64,000 nucleotides of DNA from Candidatus Eiseniibacteriota bacterium (GCA_020633975.1 JACKCR010000002.1:1364001-1428000), one strand, 5' to 3'. Shown: positions 1 to 8,436, numbered from the stretch's first letter. Notes: generated by a model from the sequence alone, not told the origin. Program-made: numbers and translations.

Positions 1-128
1 CCTGCACACGCGCGTAGCAGTTCGCTGCCCTCGGTATACCTGTGGCTGAACACCACGCCCGCGAAGAGGACGAGGTTCTTGGTCCACTGACGAACCCGCA
101 TCTGAGAGAACACGGCACGAATGTTCAA
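1..128 (-). CDS. UbiA-family prenyltransferase, N-terminal fragment
   Basis: Reading the minus strand from about 128 to the window edge gives an uninterrupted frame containing MRVRQWTKNLVLFAGVVFS. This resembles the start of decaprenyl-phosphate phosphoribosyltransferase-like UbiA proteins, whose first membrane segment follows an R-x-x-Q-W-x-K-N motif. The likely start is TTG at 128, which overlaps the rmlD stop as TTGA and has GGAGG about 9 nt upstream. GTG at 113 and ATG at 101 are alternatives. The catalytic D-rich motifs lie outside the window. Coupling to rmlD suggests a role in lipid-linked sugar or envelope polysaccharide synthesis (inference). Confidence 0.55.
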   Translation of the reverse strand, partial: MNIRAVFSQMRVRQWTKNLVLFAGVVFSHRYTEGSELLRACA

Positions 129-982
129 ACCGAAGGATCCTCCATGCTGGCCAGGTAGCTCGCCAGTGCGTCCCGCCAGGAAGGTAGCGTGACTCCGAGT
201 AGAACCTCGGCGCGCTGGTTGTCGAGAACAGAATAGGCCGGCCGTGGAGCGGGCCTACCGAGCTCGCGGGTCGCGATCGGCACCACTCTCTCCACCGGCA
301 GTCCCCGGAGCTCTGCGATCGCCCGAGCGAATCCGAACCAGGAGACCTCTCCGCCGCAGGTGAGGTGGAACGTACCCGGTTCGTTTCCGAGGACGACACT
401 CCAAAGGGCAGGAGCCAGTGCATCGACCCATGTCGGAGCCAGCACCTGGTCGTCCACCACACGCACCTCGCCTGCCTCCAGCCGAGGAAGGATCGCAGCG
501 AGGAAGTCGGGCCCCCCTTGGCCGTAGAGCCCGGCGGTCCGCACCACTCGATGCTTCGTCCCAGCCGCCCGGACTTCGGACTCCCCCATCCACTTGCTAC
601 GCCCATAGATCCCCGCGGGAGCCGCCGGATCCGACTCGCGATACGGCGAACCCGCGGTTCCTGGGAATACGTAGTCAGTGCTGAGGAAGGTGACGGAAAC
701 GTCGTGGTGCGCAGCTCTCCGCGCGATCCTCCCTGGAAGGATCCCGTTGGTCAGAAACGCTCGCTCCGGATCCGACTCGCAATCGTCGACCCGGGTCCAG
801 GCGGCGACCAGCAGCACATGCGTGATGTCGCGTTCGCGCCAGTGCTCTTCGATCTGCGCAACGTCCTCGAGCGGAAGGTCTGCGCGGGTCGGCGCATCGA
901 TCCTCACGGCCGGAGGGAAATGGCGCCTCAGGGCACGACCGAGCAAGCCGTGCCCTCCCAGAATCAGCACTCGTTGTTCCAT
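125..982 (-). CDS. rmlD: dTDP-4-dehydrorhamnose reductase (RmlD-like)
   Basis: This 285-residue SDR-family reductase would reduce dTDP-4-keto-L-rhamnose to dTDP-L-rhamnose with NAD(P)H. The Rossmann motif G-G-H-G-L-L-G is at residues 9-15, a D-Y-V-F-P-G segment follows, and the catalytic Y-G-R-S-K (YxxxK) is present. The start is the ATG at 982, directly before MEQRVLILGG; the frame stays open upstream but lacks the fold. Length is normal for RmlD. An RmlC-like epimerase lies far away at 44846-45301, so the rhamnose genes are not clustered here. RmlD and other NDP-sugar reductases are hard to separate by eye. Confidence 0.85.
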   Translation of the reverse strand: MEQRVLILGGHGLLGRALRRHFPPAVRIDAPTRADLPLEDVAQIEEHWRERDITHVLLVAAWTRVDDCESDPERAFLTNGILPGRIARRAAHHDVSVTFLSTDYVFPGTAGSPYRESDPAAPAGIYGRSKWMGESEVRAAGTKHRVVRTAGLYGQGGPDFLAAILPRLEAGEVRVVDDQVLAPTWVDALAPALWSVVLGNEPGTFHLTCGGEVSWFGFARAIAELRGLPVERVVPIATRELGRPAPRPAYSVLDNQRAEVLLGVTLPSWRDALASYLASMEDPSV

Positions 983-1016
983 TCGGACGATGGTACGACG
1001 GTTGGGGCGTCTCCGA

Positions 1017-1643
1017 CTACGAAGGATCGTCGACCGATGCAGTCGGCGTCCCCACCTCCGTAGCGGCCCGCCGCGCGACATCGAGCGAAAAGCCGCGCCG
1101 CGCGAGGAACCGAAGCATCCGATCGAAGTCACGAGACTCTGCCCCGCGCCGGGATTCCGCAGCCGCGACGGCGAGTGCGAAGTCGTTCAGCTCGAGCTCC
1201 TCAGCAACCTCATCCATCGCCGCGGAGACCGTCGCGCCATCACATCCTCGCTTCTGGAGCTCCGCTCGAAGGTAGTGAACCGCGGCTGGCTTGGACCGAG
1301 CCCGGTGACGCAGGAACGCCCGGGCGAAGCGAACGTCATCGACCCACCCCTCCTCGCGCAGTCGCTCTACTACCTCACTGGCCACGGAAGCGGGATGGCC
1401 CTTCCTTCGGAGGGTCCGAGCGACCTCGAAACCCGACATTTCCCGCGCAGCCAGCGACCGGAGGGCACTCTTGTAGGCTGAGGACGGGTCCGCAGCCCGC
1501 GCGCCGCGACCTGAGCCGTCGCTCTCCACGCCAAACTCGGTCTCGGCGTCCGCCTCGGACGCGTCCTCCACGCTGGAGCCCGGATCCCAGGCCCCAGATT
1601 CGCCGGTGGCGCTGGAGCCCGGGAAACGTCTACCGCGTCTCAC
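1017..1643 (-). CDS. recX: RecX regulatory protein
   Basis: RecX binds RecA filaments and inhibits RecA ATPase and strand exchange. The protein shows the three-helix RecX repeats: an S-A-L-R-S-L-A-A-R-E helix, then E-G-W-V-D-D-V-R-F-A-R-A-F, then L-R-F-L-A-R-R-G-F-S. The best start is GTG at 1641-1643, four bases past the recA stop, giving 208 residues; a start at 1724 would run inside recA. Its position just downstream of recA is the usual recA-recX arrangement and suggests co-transcription. Confidence 0.88.
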   Translation of the reverse strand: MRRGRRFPGSSATGESGAWDPGSSVEDASEADAETEFGVESDGSGRGARAADPSSAYKSALRSLAAREMSGFEVARTLRRKGHPASVASEVVERLREEGWVDDVRFARAFLRHRARSKPAAVHYLRAELQKRGCDGATVSAAMDEVAEELELNDFALAVAAAESRRGAESRDFDRMLRFLARRGFSLDVARRAATEVGTPTASVDDPS

Positions 1644-1647
1644 CTGC

Positions 1648-2781
1648 TCAGCTCTTCGCCTTCGCAGTGACCTTTGCAGACTCGGACTTCTTGTCTGGAT
1701 CGGCGCCGTTCGCCCCCGGTGCATCCTTTCCGGCGGCCGACGCAGGGGAGTCCTTCGGATCCGGAATGGTGCCGTGCATCGGCTGGAGACCCAACGTCAC
1801 ACGGACCTGATCCTCCAGGCGGTTCATCATGTCAGGATTCTCACGGAGCGTGCGCCGGGCGTTCTCCCGTCCCTGCCCGAGCCGCTCCTCGCCGTAGGAC
1901 ATCCAGGTACCGGCCTTCTGCAGCATCCCAGCATCGAGACCGAGGTCGATGAGTTCGCCGGTCTTCGAGATGCCCTCGTCGTAGAGAATGTCGAACTCGG
2001 CCGTACGGAACGGAGCAGCCACCTTGTTCTTCACCACGCGGACGCGGGTGCGGTTGCCGATCACCTTGTCGCCGTCCTTGATGCTCGCGATCTTTCGGAT
2101 GTCCAGACGGACCGAGGAGTAGAACTTGAGTGCGTTCCCGCCGCTCGTCGTCTCGGGGTTCCCGAACATCACTCCGATCTTCATCCGGATCTGGTTGATG
2201 AAGATGACGACACAGTGAGAGCGGCTGATCGAACCCGTGAGCTTCCGGAGCGCTTGCGACATGAGGCGAGCCTGGAGACCGACGTGACTGTCTCCCATCT
2301 CGCCCTCGATCTCCGCCTTCGGAACGAGAGCTGCCACCGAGTCGATCACGATCATGTCGACGGCACCGCTGCGGACCAGCTGATCCGCGATCTCGAGTGC
2401 TTCCTCTCCGGTGTCCGGTTGCGACACGTGGAGCTTGTCGATGTCGACCCCGATCAGTCGGGCGTACGAAGGTTGGAGTGCATGCTCCGCATCGATGAAG
2501 ACGGCGTTGCCGCCGGCACGCTGCACCTGCGCGATGATGCTGAGCGTGAGCGTCGTCTTTCCGGACGACTCAGGGCCGAAGATCTCGACGATCCGGCCGC
2601 GCGGCACGCCGCCCACACCGAGTGCGAGATCGAGACCGAGCGAACCGGTCGAGTACGAATCCGTATCGATCTTCGCCGAGTCGTCGCCCAGGCTCATGAT
2701 CGATCCCTTGCCGAACTGCTTCTCGATCTGCGAGATGGCCAGGGTCAGCGCCTTCTCACGCTCCTTCGAATCATCCTTCAT
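1648..2781 (-). CDS. recA: Recombinase RecA
   Basis: RecA forms ATP-dependent filaments on single-stranded DNA, drives homologous strand exchange and triggers LexA cleavage. The 377 residues include Walker A GPESSGKT (69-76), Walker [13 protein letters not shown], the L1 loop after E-I-E-G-E-M-G-D, and the L2 region [17 protein letters not shown]. The tail is acidic and then Ser/Lys/Ala-rich. Start is ATG at 2781 with a GGAGAG-type SD. The roughly 180 bases upstream probably hold its promoter, but I could not find a convincing LexA box. Confidence 0.99.
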   Translation of the reverse strand: MKDDSKEREKALTLAISQIEKQFGKGSIMSLGDDSAKIDTDSYSTGSLGLDLALGVGGVPRGRIVEIFGPESSGKTTLTLSIIAQVQRAGGNAVFIDAEHALQPSYARLIGVDIDKLHVSQPDTGEEALEIADQLVRSGAVDMIVIDSVAALVPKAEIEGEMGDSHVGLQARLMSQALRKLTGSISRSHCVVIFINQIRMKIGVMFGNPETTSGGNALKFYSSVRLDIRKIASIKDGDKVIGNRTRVRVVKNKVAAPFRTAEFDILYDEGISKTGELIDLGLDAGMLQKAGTWMSYGEERLGQGRENARRTLRENPDMMNRLEDQVRVTLGLQPMHGTIPDPKDSPASAAGKDAPGANGADPDKKSESAKVTAKAKS

Positions 2782-2962
2782 TCGCCACTCTCCTCTCGGA
2801 CTTCCGCTGCCCGATCGTTTTCGGAGCTACCTGACCGACCTCGAACCGCCGAGATCCGCTCCACGTACTCTTGCCTGTCTACTCGTCGACCTCGTCAGAG
2901 CGGCCGGTTCGCGACTCGAAGGTTTCGCTTCGTTCGAGATGCGTTGCCGATCACCTAGACTA

Positions 2963-3625
2963 TCAAACCCGTGCTTTGACGGTCTCGATCGCCGAGTAGA
3001 GGGGACCTTGGGGACGGAGCTCGCTCTTCATGAGCGCGAGCTCGTCCAAGAAGAACGACTCCGTTGGAAGCCTCACCGCCCGGTAGTCCTCCGGGTCGAG
3101 CCGAAGACTTGCGTCGCGGGGCACCCGACCGAGCGTGAGATGGCTCCGCCACGGCTTGTCGGGAGGCCCGAACCCGCGGCGTTCGAGCTCCCCTTCCAAA
3201 CGATGCACCGTATCGGAAAGCTGTCCCGTCCTGTCCTCGAGGCTGACCCAGAGAACGGTCGGACGCATTTCGCTCGGAAACGCAGAGCACTTCCCGAAAC
3301 GAACCTCCATCCTCGCGAGCTCCGTCGTCTGCAGCATTTCGACCACCGACCTGACAGGCTCGGGGCCGAGGTCGCCGAAGAAGCGAACCGTGAGGTGGAA
3401 GTTCCTTGGATCGACCCAACGGATCCTCGCCCCGGAGAGTCCGGAGCGCAGTTCTTCCTGGACGCGAGCCGCCGCATCGATCAGGACCGGTGGTGCGAGC
3501 AACGCGAGGAATGCGCGCACGTCCTGCCCGGATCGAGATCTCCCGGACCCCGCTCCGGACGGGCCCACGCGCCGATTCTGGTCGCCGCGTCCACCCGAGC
3601 CGTTCGAGCGACGGTGCCCCGTCAC
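2963..3625 (-). CDS. thpR: RNA 2',3'-cyclic phosphodiesterase (LigT/ThpR family)
   Basis: Members of the 2H phosphoesterase superfamily hydrolyse 2',3'-cyclic RNA ends. The two signature H-x-T motifs are present as H77-L-T79 and H162-L-T164, spaced as in ThpR. The first roughly 35 residues are Gly/Arg/Ser-rich and unlike the family, whose proteins usually begin near the V-R-A-F-L-A-L strand. GTG at 3520 could therefore be the true start instead of GTG at 3625. Physiological substrate is uncertain. Confidence 0.85.
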   Translation of the reverse strand: MTGHRRSNGSGGRGDQNRRVGPSGAGSGRSRSGQDVRAFLALLAPPVLIDAAARVQEELRSGLSGARIRWVDPRNFHLTVRFFGDLGPEPVRSVVEMLQTTELARMEVRFGKCSAFPSEMRPTVLWVSLEDRTGQLSDTVHRLEGELERRGFGPPDKPWRSHLTLGRVPRDASLRLDPEDYRAVRLPTESFFLDELALMKSELRPQGPLYSAIETVKARV

Positions 3626-3696
3626 TACCTTCTACCCTGTGCGAATCTCATGCCAGGGAAGAGTACCGTACTAGTGTTCGCATTGCAAGAGCAGGA

Positions 3697-4299
3697 TCAG
3701 TCCATCTCCTTCCGCCCCTCGAGGGCGCGAGCCAGGGTCACCTGGTCGCTCAGCTCGAGGTCGGCTCCCACGGGGATGCCGCGCGCGATCCGAGTGATCC
3801 GGAGTTCACGAGCTGACAGGAGTTCGTGAAGGTAGTGCGCCGTCGCCTCCCCTTGCGCCGTCGGGTTCGTGGCGACGATCACTTCGCCGATCCCGCCCTC
3901 GTCCAGGCGCCGCGACAGTTCGGCGATCCGCAAGTCCTCGGGACCCACGCCGTCGAGCGGAGACAGCGCCCCTCGCAGCACGTGGTACTGGCCCCGGAAT
4001 GCACCGCTCTTCTCCACCGCGACGACGTCTCCCGGCTGCTCCACGACGCAGAGCACCGACTTGTCCCGGCGCGCGTCCCCGCAGATGTAGCACGGCTGGG
4101 TCTCTGCGATGTTGCCGCAGACTTCGCACACGCCGACCTCGGTGCGGACCCTCTGGATCGCGAGTGCGAGCGCGAGCGCTTCCTGCTCGTCGGTCTTGAG
4201 GAGGTGGAAGGCAAGCCGCTGAGCCGTCTTCTTGCCGATGGTCGGCAGGAGGGCCAACCGCTCGACGAGGTCCTCCAGATAGCGTGAGCTGTACTGCAC
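3697..4299 (-). CDS. recR: Recombination protein RecR
   Basis: RecR works with RecO to load RecA onto SSB-coated DNA in the RecF pathway. The 200 residues contain the helix-hairpin-helix region L-P-T-I-G-K-K-T-A-Q-R-L-A, a zinc finger with C58, C61, C70 and C73, and a Toprim domain (V-V-E-Q-P-G-D and later the A-T-N-P-T motif). Start is GTG at 4299, just after the ebfC stop at 4304, so translational coupling is likely. recO is also in this window at 55604-56467. Confidence 0.97.
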   Translation of the reverse strand: MQYSSRYLEDLVERLALLPTIGKKTAQRLAFHLLKTDEQEALALALAIQRVRTEVGVCEVCGNIAETQPCYICGDARRDKSVLCVVEQPGDVVAVEKSGAFRGQYHVLRGALSPLDGVGPEDLRIAELSRRLDEGGIGEVIVATNPTAQGEATAHYLHELLSARELRITRIARGIPVGADLELSDQVTLARALEGRKEMD

Positions 4300-4303
4300 G
4301 CGA

Positions 4304-4612
4304 TCAGAACCCCGGCAGACCCATGCCGCCCGTGACCTTCGACATCTCGGACTGGAGGTGCTCGGCCACTCTCCGGTTCGCTTCGTTGATCGCGGTCTGG
4401 ATCAGGTCTTCCAGCATCTCGACGTCGTCAGGATCCACGGCCTCGGGCTTGATCTTGAGCGACAACAGCTCGTGACGTCCGTTGACCACGGCCGTGACCA
4501 TCCCTCCGCCCGACGTCCCTTCCATCGTGTCTTCTTCGAGCTTGGCCTGCAGGTCCGCCATCTGGGCCTGCATCTTCTGGGCCTGCTTCATCAACTTCTT
4601 CATCTGATCCAT
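4304..4612 (-). CDS. ebfC: YbaB/EbfC nucleoid-associated protein
   Basis: A small DNA-binding protein of 102 residues with a long N-terminal helix (M-D-Q-M-K-K-L-M-K-Q-A-Q-K-M-Q) and the central sheet signature G-G-G-M-V-T-A-V-V-N-G-R-H-E. It is conserved between dnaX and recR in many bacteria and coats or bridges DNA. Start ATG at 4612. A 9-bp hairpin lies between it and dnaX (4641-4663). Confidence 0.96.
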   Translation of the reverse strand: MDQMKKLMKQAQKMQAQMADLQAKLEEDTMEGTSGGGMVTAVVNGRHELLSLKIKPEAVDPDDVEMLEDLIQTAINEANRRVAEHLQSEMSKVTGGMGLPGF

Positions 4613-4640
4613 GTCGAATCGAACCTCCCTGAACCGGATC

Positions 4641-4663
4641 GAGCCCGCGGTTGGCGCGGGCTC
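4641..4663 (-). other. Perfect hairpin between dnaX and ebfC
   Basis: A 9-bp perfect inverted repeat (GAGCCCGCG / CGCGGGCTC, 5-nt loop) sits in the 103-base dnaX-ebfC gap. On the minus strand the U-rich stretch (TTTTTC) precedes the hairpin and does not follow it, so it does not look like an intrinsic terminator. An mRNA processing or stability element is possible. Confidence 0.45.
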
Positions 4664-4715
4664 CTGAAAAAGTACCTCGAAAGTGGTGCGGCGCGCTTCC
4701 CGGTTCGTCCTCGGC

Positions 4716-6556
4716 TCAGGAAGGCCCGAGGACGTCCCCGTCGAAGATGTCCACGATCCGTTGGATGCCCGCCTTCCCGGCGCCTTCCTCCACCTCGGCC
4801 TCCCGGGCCACCGGCTTCGGCGGCACAGCTCGAGCTACTGCCTCGAATCTGAGCGCGAGAGGGCGACCGTAGCACTCCTGAACCAGCTCGACGAGAAGCC
4901 TCCGATTGTCCTTCGACTGCAGAAGGTCGAGGTAGATCGACTGCCCGGCCGGAATCTCGATCCGGAGGCTCGCGTCCCCCTCGAGCACCGCCTCGGCTCC
5001 ACGCAGGAACCCTTGGATCGCGGGCTTCTTCTTCCGTACCCCCTCGAGAACCTGCGTCCACGGATCCCCGTCCGCGTCGCCGCTCGAACTCGGCGAGGAG
5101 GGCGGAACGGGCGCCGGCGACGGGTCCGCTGGAGACGTCGGTGCCCCAGTGGCGGGCGTGGACGCGGCGGTGGGCGTCGGGACGTCGGGCGGACCGGGCG
5201 CCGGCGTTGGTGGCGTCGGCGGCGTCGCCTCGACCGGTTGGCTCATCGGGGGCGACGACGCACGACCCGAAGCGGACGGACGGGAAGCTGGCGGCACGTC
5301 CGCACGCGCGCCGGAACGCGCGTCCCTAGTCACAGCCGCATCGGCCGCGGCACTGTCTCCACCCCGCTCTACGACCGGCGCGCTTGGGTGGCCGGAGCTT
5401 TTGGGACGGGGGCTCCTTCCCCGAACTTCGACCGCGCCACGGAGACGAACTTCCGCAGATCGAGCGAGCGTGGAAGCGCGCACATCTCGGCCAGTGCGAT
5501 CTCTTGGTGCACCCGTGGGAACGCACTTCTGCGCATCTGCTGGACCGAGTCCATCTGGAGTCGGCAGAAGCGCAGGATGTCCGCGACCTCGAACTTGGAC
5601 GCAGCGTCGCCGTAGCGCGCGCGTTCCTCGTCGGTTCCTTCCACCTGCTCGAGAAGTGTCGGCTCGGTGGCGACGACCATGATGTTGCGGAGATGGACGA
5701 GGAACTCTTCCGCGAGTTCCTGCAAGTTGCTGCCGTGGTCGACAGCGCGAGCGAAGGAAGACAGCGCCTGGGACGCGTCCCCTGCGAGGATCGCGTCCGT
5801 CCATTCGAAGAAGAGCTCGCGGCCGGCGATCCCGAGTGCGTCCCTCACCACGTCGGCTGTCAGTGGCCGGATGCCGGAGGCAGCCACCTGATCGAGCAAC
5901 GTGAGCGCATCGCGCATCGAGCCGTCGCCCTTGAGTGCGATGAGCGCGAGAGCGTCCCGTTCGGTCTCGATCCCTTCAGACTCGCAGATCTGCTCCATGC
6001 GCGCCGTCGCTTCAGCGCCGCGCAGACGCGCGAAGTCGAACCTCTGGCAGCGCGAGAGGATCGTCTGCGGAACTTTGAGCACTTCCGTCGTCGCGAGCAC
6101 GAAGACGACGTGAGGCGGCGGTTCCTCGAGCGTCTTGAGGAGCGCATTGAACGCGTCCTGCGTGAGCATGTGGACTTCGTCGATGATGTAGACCTTGGAG
6201 CGAAGCCTGGCAGGGGTGTAGCGCACGGCTTCCCGGAGCTCACGTATGTCGTCGATCCCGCGGTTGCTCGCGCCGTCGATCTCGATCACGTCTAGCGCAC
6301 GGCCGTCCGTGATCTCCTGACATGCCGGACACTCGCCGCACGGTCGATCGTCCAGCTCACGCTCGCAGTTGAGCGCCTTGGCCAGGATGCGTGCGGTGGA
6401 CGTCTTCCCCACGCCGCGCGGACCGGTGAAGAGGTAGGCGTGCGCTGTCCGACCGGAGCGGAGCGCATTCGAAAGGGTGCGGGAGACGTGGGCCTGGCCC
6501 GCGACGTCCTCGAAGCGCTGGGGACGCCACTTGAGTGCGAGGACGCGGTAGCTCAT
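4716..6556 (-). CDS. dnaX: DNA polymerase III tau subunit, produced by -1 frameshift
   Basis: This is the clamp-loader ATPase and replisome organiser. Domains I-III occupy the first reading frame: Walker A GPRGVGKT (45-52), zinc module C64/C73/C76/C79 and the D-E-V-H box (126-129). That frame ends at 5369. The second frame continues to 4716 without its own start: a Pro/Ala/Ser-rich linker, then a domain with G-V-R-K-K-K-P-A-I-Q-G-F-L and a Q-E-C-Y-G-R-P-L segment typical of tau domain V. Joining at the heptamer 5399-5405 by a -1 slip after K386 gives 613 residues, close to E. coli tau. The two frames are offset by exactly -1. Confidence 0.88.
5369..6556 (-). CDS. dnaX: DNA polymerase III gamma-like subunit, zero-frame product
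   Basis: Translation without slippage stops at TAG (5369-5371), giving a 395-residue protein: the complete AAA+ clamp-loader module plus collar domain III, then nine non-tau residues after K386. This matches the logic of E. coli but with roles reversed: there, slippage makes the short gamma form, whereas here slippage is needed for the long tau form. The start is the ATG at 6556. The SRP RNA lies just upstream and ebfC-recR downstream. Confidence 0.85.
   Translation of the reverse strand: MSYRVLALKWRPQRFEDVAGQAHVSRTLSNALRSGRTAHAYLFTGPRGVGKTSTARILAKALNCERELDDRPCGECPACQEITDGRALDVIEIDGASNRGIDDIRELREAVRYTPARLRSKVYIIDEVHMLTQDAFNALLKTLEEPPPHVVFVLATTEVLKVPQTILSRCQRFDFARLRGAEATARMEQICESEGIETERDALALIALKGDGSMRDALTLLDQVAASGIRPLTADVVRDALGIAGRELFFEWTDAILAGDASQALSSFARAVDHGSNLQELAEEFLVHLRNIMVVATEPTLLEQVEGTDEERARYGDAASKFEVADILRFCRLQMDSVQQMRRSAFPRVHQEIALAEMCALPRSLDLRKFVSVARSKFGEGAPVPKAPATQARRS
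5375..5418 (-). promoter_or_regulatory. Programmed -1 frameshift signal in dnaX
   Basis: Three elements align on the minus strand. An SD-like AAGGAG lies at 5413-5418. Seven bases on is the slippery heptamer C CCA AAA at 5399-5405, a perfect X-XXY-YYZ in the zero frame, and three bases further a hairpin (CCGGC 5391-5395 with GCCGG 5375-5379). Outer pairs can extend the hairpin to 5366-5398, bulging out the zero-frame stop. This mirrors the E. coli dnaX cassette (SD-like element, heptamer, stem-loop). Confidence 0.85.
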
Positions 6557-6585
6557 CGGCCCTCCTACGGCGAGGAATGGGCGAA

Positions 6586-6698
6586 GGATGGTCGACCAGG
6601 CGATCCACGGCGCCCGAAGCGAAACTGCGTACCGCTGCTACCTTCCGGTCCTGACGGGGTTGGCAGGGCTCCGTCGCGTGGGGCCTGGTCGACGATCC
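6586..6698 (-). ncRNA. ffs: Signal recognition particle 4.5S RNA
   Basis: The minus strand carries the diagnostic SRP domain IV segment GTCAGGACCGGAAGGTAGCAGC (around 6634-6655), with the GGAA-type apical loop and asymmetric internal loop that bind Ffh. A long terminal stem pairs GTCGACCAGG (6591-6600) with CCTGGTCGAC (6683-6692). The bounds, about 113 nt, are set by the stem and may be off by a few bases. The ffs-dnaX-ebfC-recR order is conserved in many bacteria. Confidence 0.93.
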
Positions 6699-6787
6699 TC
6701 CGCTTGCTGATCTGCGTGGCTTCGTAAAACCGGCCGAAAACGCCGATCGGCGAACTGAGGGTCCGCCGATCGACTCGAACATCGATG

Positions 6788-6860
6788 TGGAGATGAGCGG
6801 GATCGAACCGCCGACCTCCTCGTTGCGAACGAGGCGCTCTCCCAGCTGAGCTACATCCCC
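6788..6860 (-). tRNA. tRNA-Ala (CGC)
   Basis: A full cloverleaf: acceptor GGGGATG/CATCTCC with one G-U pair, D-arm GCTCAGCTGGGAGAGC, anticodon loop TTCGCAA (anticodon CGC, codon GCG) and T-loop TTCGATC. The discriminator is A, and CCA is not encoded. Length is 73 nt. Confidence 0.95.
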
Positions 6861-6925
6861 ATGAGCAGGATCCGAGGCATCCTGCCGATTCCAAATCGGA
6901 GCTCCCGTTGGACCTCCTCGAAGAC

Positions 6926-7013
6926 TGGCGGAGAGAGAGGGATTCGAACCCTCGGTACATTGCTGTACACACGCTTTCCAGGCGTGCTCCTTCAACCACT
7001 CGGACATCTCTCC
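6926..7013 (-). tRNA. tRNA-Ser (GGA)
   Basis: A class II tRNA with a long variable arm. The acceptor is GGAGAGA/TCTCTCC, the anticodon loop CTGGAAA gives GGA (codon UCC), and the T-loop is TTCGAAT. CCA is encoded at 6926-6928. It shares its acceptor and T-arm almost exactly with the tRNA-Ser at 7122-7211. Confidence 0.95.
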
Positions 7014-7101
7014 GAAGATCCGACAGTCTACGGAAGTCGGGCCTTCGGCTCAAGATGCAAACAGCGCTCGTTCGCCCCTCTCACCGGGGGCGTCGAGCCC
7101 G

Positions 7102-7665
7102 CTAGTCCTCGTCGTCAAAACTGGCGGAGAGAGAGGGATTCGAACCCTCGGTGGAGTTACCCCCACAGCGGTTTTCGAGACCGCCCGATTCAACCACTCT
7201 CGCATCTCTCCGCAAACGCCGGAAGAACTCGCGCATGAGGCTGCTCGCCTCCTCCGCGAGAACGCCAGACATGACCTCGAAGCTGTGATTCCAGCCCTCG
7301 ACCTGCCTGACGTCGATCCGGGACCCCAAGGCCCCGAACTTCGGCTCCGGGGCACCATATACTACACGTTCCACGCGGGCGAGCAAGAACGCTCCAGCAC
7401 ACATAATGCAGGGCTCCAGCGTGACGTAGGCGGTACAGCCCTCGAGCCTCCAGTCACCCAGAGTGGACGAGGCAGCAGAGATCGCGATCATCTCTGCGTG
7501 CGCCGACGCCTCGGAGAGCCCCTCTACCCGGTTGCATCCGCGACCGACGATCCGGCTGCCCTGGACGATGACGCACCCGACGGGCACCTCCCCCGCTCGA
7601 AACGCCTCTTCGGCCTGTTCGAGGGCGAGCGCCATGAACCGCAGATCCTGCTGAGCGTCCTCCAT
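7102..7665 (-). CDS. tadA: tRNA-specific adenosine deaminase
   Basis: TadA converts wobble A34 to inosine in tRNA-Arg(ACG), whose gene lies 1 kb away (8583-8656). The zinc deaminase motifs are H56-A-E58 and P-C86-I-M-C89. The frame runs to a TAG at 7102-7104, giving 187 residues. The conserved domain ends near residue 150 (F-F-R-R-L-R), and codons from about 152 onward are encoded by the tRNA-Ser(CGA) gene lying within the ORF. The translated tail (G-G-L-E-N-R-C-G-G-N) is therefore a by-product of tRNA sequence. Start ATG at 7665. Confidence 0.93.
   Translation of the reverse strand: MEDAQQDLRFMALALEQAEEAFRAGEVPVGCVIVQGSRIVGRGCNRVEGLSEASAHAEMIAISAASSTLGDWRLEGCTAYVTLEPCIMCAGAFLLARVERVVYGAPEPKFGALGSRIDVRQVEGWNHSFEVMSGVLAEEASSLMREFFRRLRRDARVVESGGLENRCGGNSTEGSNPSLSASFDDED
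7122..7211 (-). tRNA. tRNA-Ser (CGA), nested in tadA
   Basis: A class II tRNA with acceptor GGAGAGA/TCTCTCC, anticodon loop CTCGAAA (anticodon CGA, codon UCG), a long variable arm and encoded CCA at 7122-7124. All 90 nt lie inside the 3' end of the tadA reading frame on the same strand, so processing of the tRNA from a shared transcript would cut the tadA message before its stop. Confidence 0.94.
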
Positions 7666-7683
7666 CCTAGAAGCGGGGCGCCC

Positions 7684-8436
7684 CTAGTTCCTGGGCGGCA
7701 GCGCCGCCAGGACCTCGCCGAGCACGGCACGGGCCACGTTCTCGATCGGCGGAGGAGGTGGGACGGTCTCGAGGGTGTTGTCCCGGCGTGATTCCCGCTG
7801 ACGGTTCGCGTTCGAGGTCTCCGATCCCGCGAGCTGAGCGGCGCCGCCACTCGGCCGATACGGGAGGGAGTCCTCCCTGAGCACCCGATTCGCGCCCCAG
7901 ACGAGCGGACCGGGCTCACCCTTCGGGCTGTAGATGTAGAGCGCGATGCCCGCGCGAGACCAGGACGTGCCTTCCGACGTCGGCTCGATCGTGTACTGGG
8001 TCCAGTCGGAGACTTCAGCGACCAGGAGCGCATCGACTCCGAGCGCCTCGCAGAGTTCCCCAGCCTGGAACTTGTCGACGACCCGATCCGAACGCCAGAT
8101 GGCGCGGAGGTGATCGAGCAGCTCCGTCTTCCCGGCCGCCTGGGCGCGATCTGCGACCACCTTGTCACCGAGGACGATGTACTTGTCCTGGTTCCGGATC
8201 TCACCGCCGATGACTCGGCTCGCAAGGTTGAGCGCGTTCGCTTCCCCTGAGGTGTTGCGTTCGCCGAGATACGCGAGGGTCGAGATCCCGTAGTCGGACC
8301 AGCTGGGCGAGACGTAGAGCTGGAGTACGTCGCTCCCCCCTGCTGCCGTCTTCTTGTTGCATCCCGCAGAACCGCCGATGAGCGCGAGCACCGCCAGCGT
8401 TGCGAGGCCGAGCCGGAGTAGACGAACCGTTCCCAC
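7684..8436 (-). CDS. Putative lipoprotein of unknown function
   Basis: The 250-residue protein starts at GTG 8436 with AAGGAGAAGG upstream. A hydrophobic leader (L-A-T-L-A-V-L-A-L-I-G-G-S-A-G-C) ends in a Cys, so lipidation is likely although the -3 position is not ideal. The rest is a mixed alpha/beta domain with S-P-S-W-S-D-Y-G and a G-V-D-A-L-L-V-A-E-V-S-D strand, ending in a Pro-rich tail. The pattern, in which one residue stretch names a protein level of other activities, vaguely recalls CsgG/GNA1162-type periplasmic lipoproteins, but I do not recognise the family. Confidence 0.75.
   Translation of the reverse strand: MGTVRLLRLGLATLAVLALIGGSAGCNKKTAAGGSDVLQLYVSPSWSDYGISTLAYLGERNTSGEANALNLASRVIGGEIRNQDKYIVLGDKVVADRAQAAGKTELLDHLRAIWRSDRVVDKFQAGELCEALGVDALLVAEVSDWTQYTIEPTSEGTSWSRAGIALYIYSPKGEPGPLVWGANRVLREDSLPYRPSGGAAQLAGSETSNANRQRESRRDNTLETVPPPPPIENVARAVLGEVLAALPPRN

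Noticed and set aside
2782-2962. LexA/SOS box upstream of recA
   Set aside because: I found no convincing symmetric box of a known type.
4716-5804. Separate gene or sequencing frameshift in dnaX
   Set aside because: No start or SD for the second frame, exact -1 offset and a full frameshift cassette at the junction.
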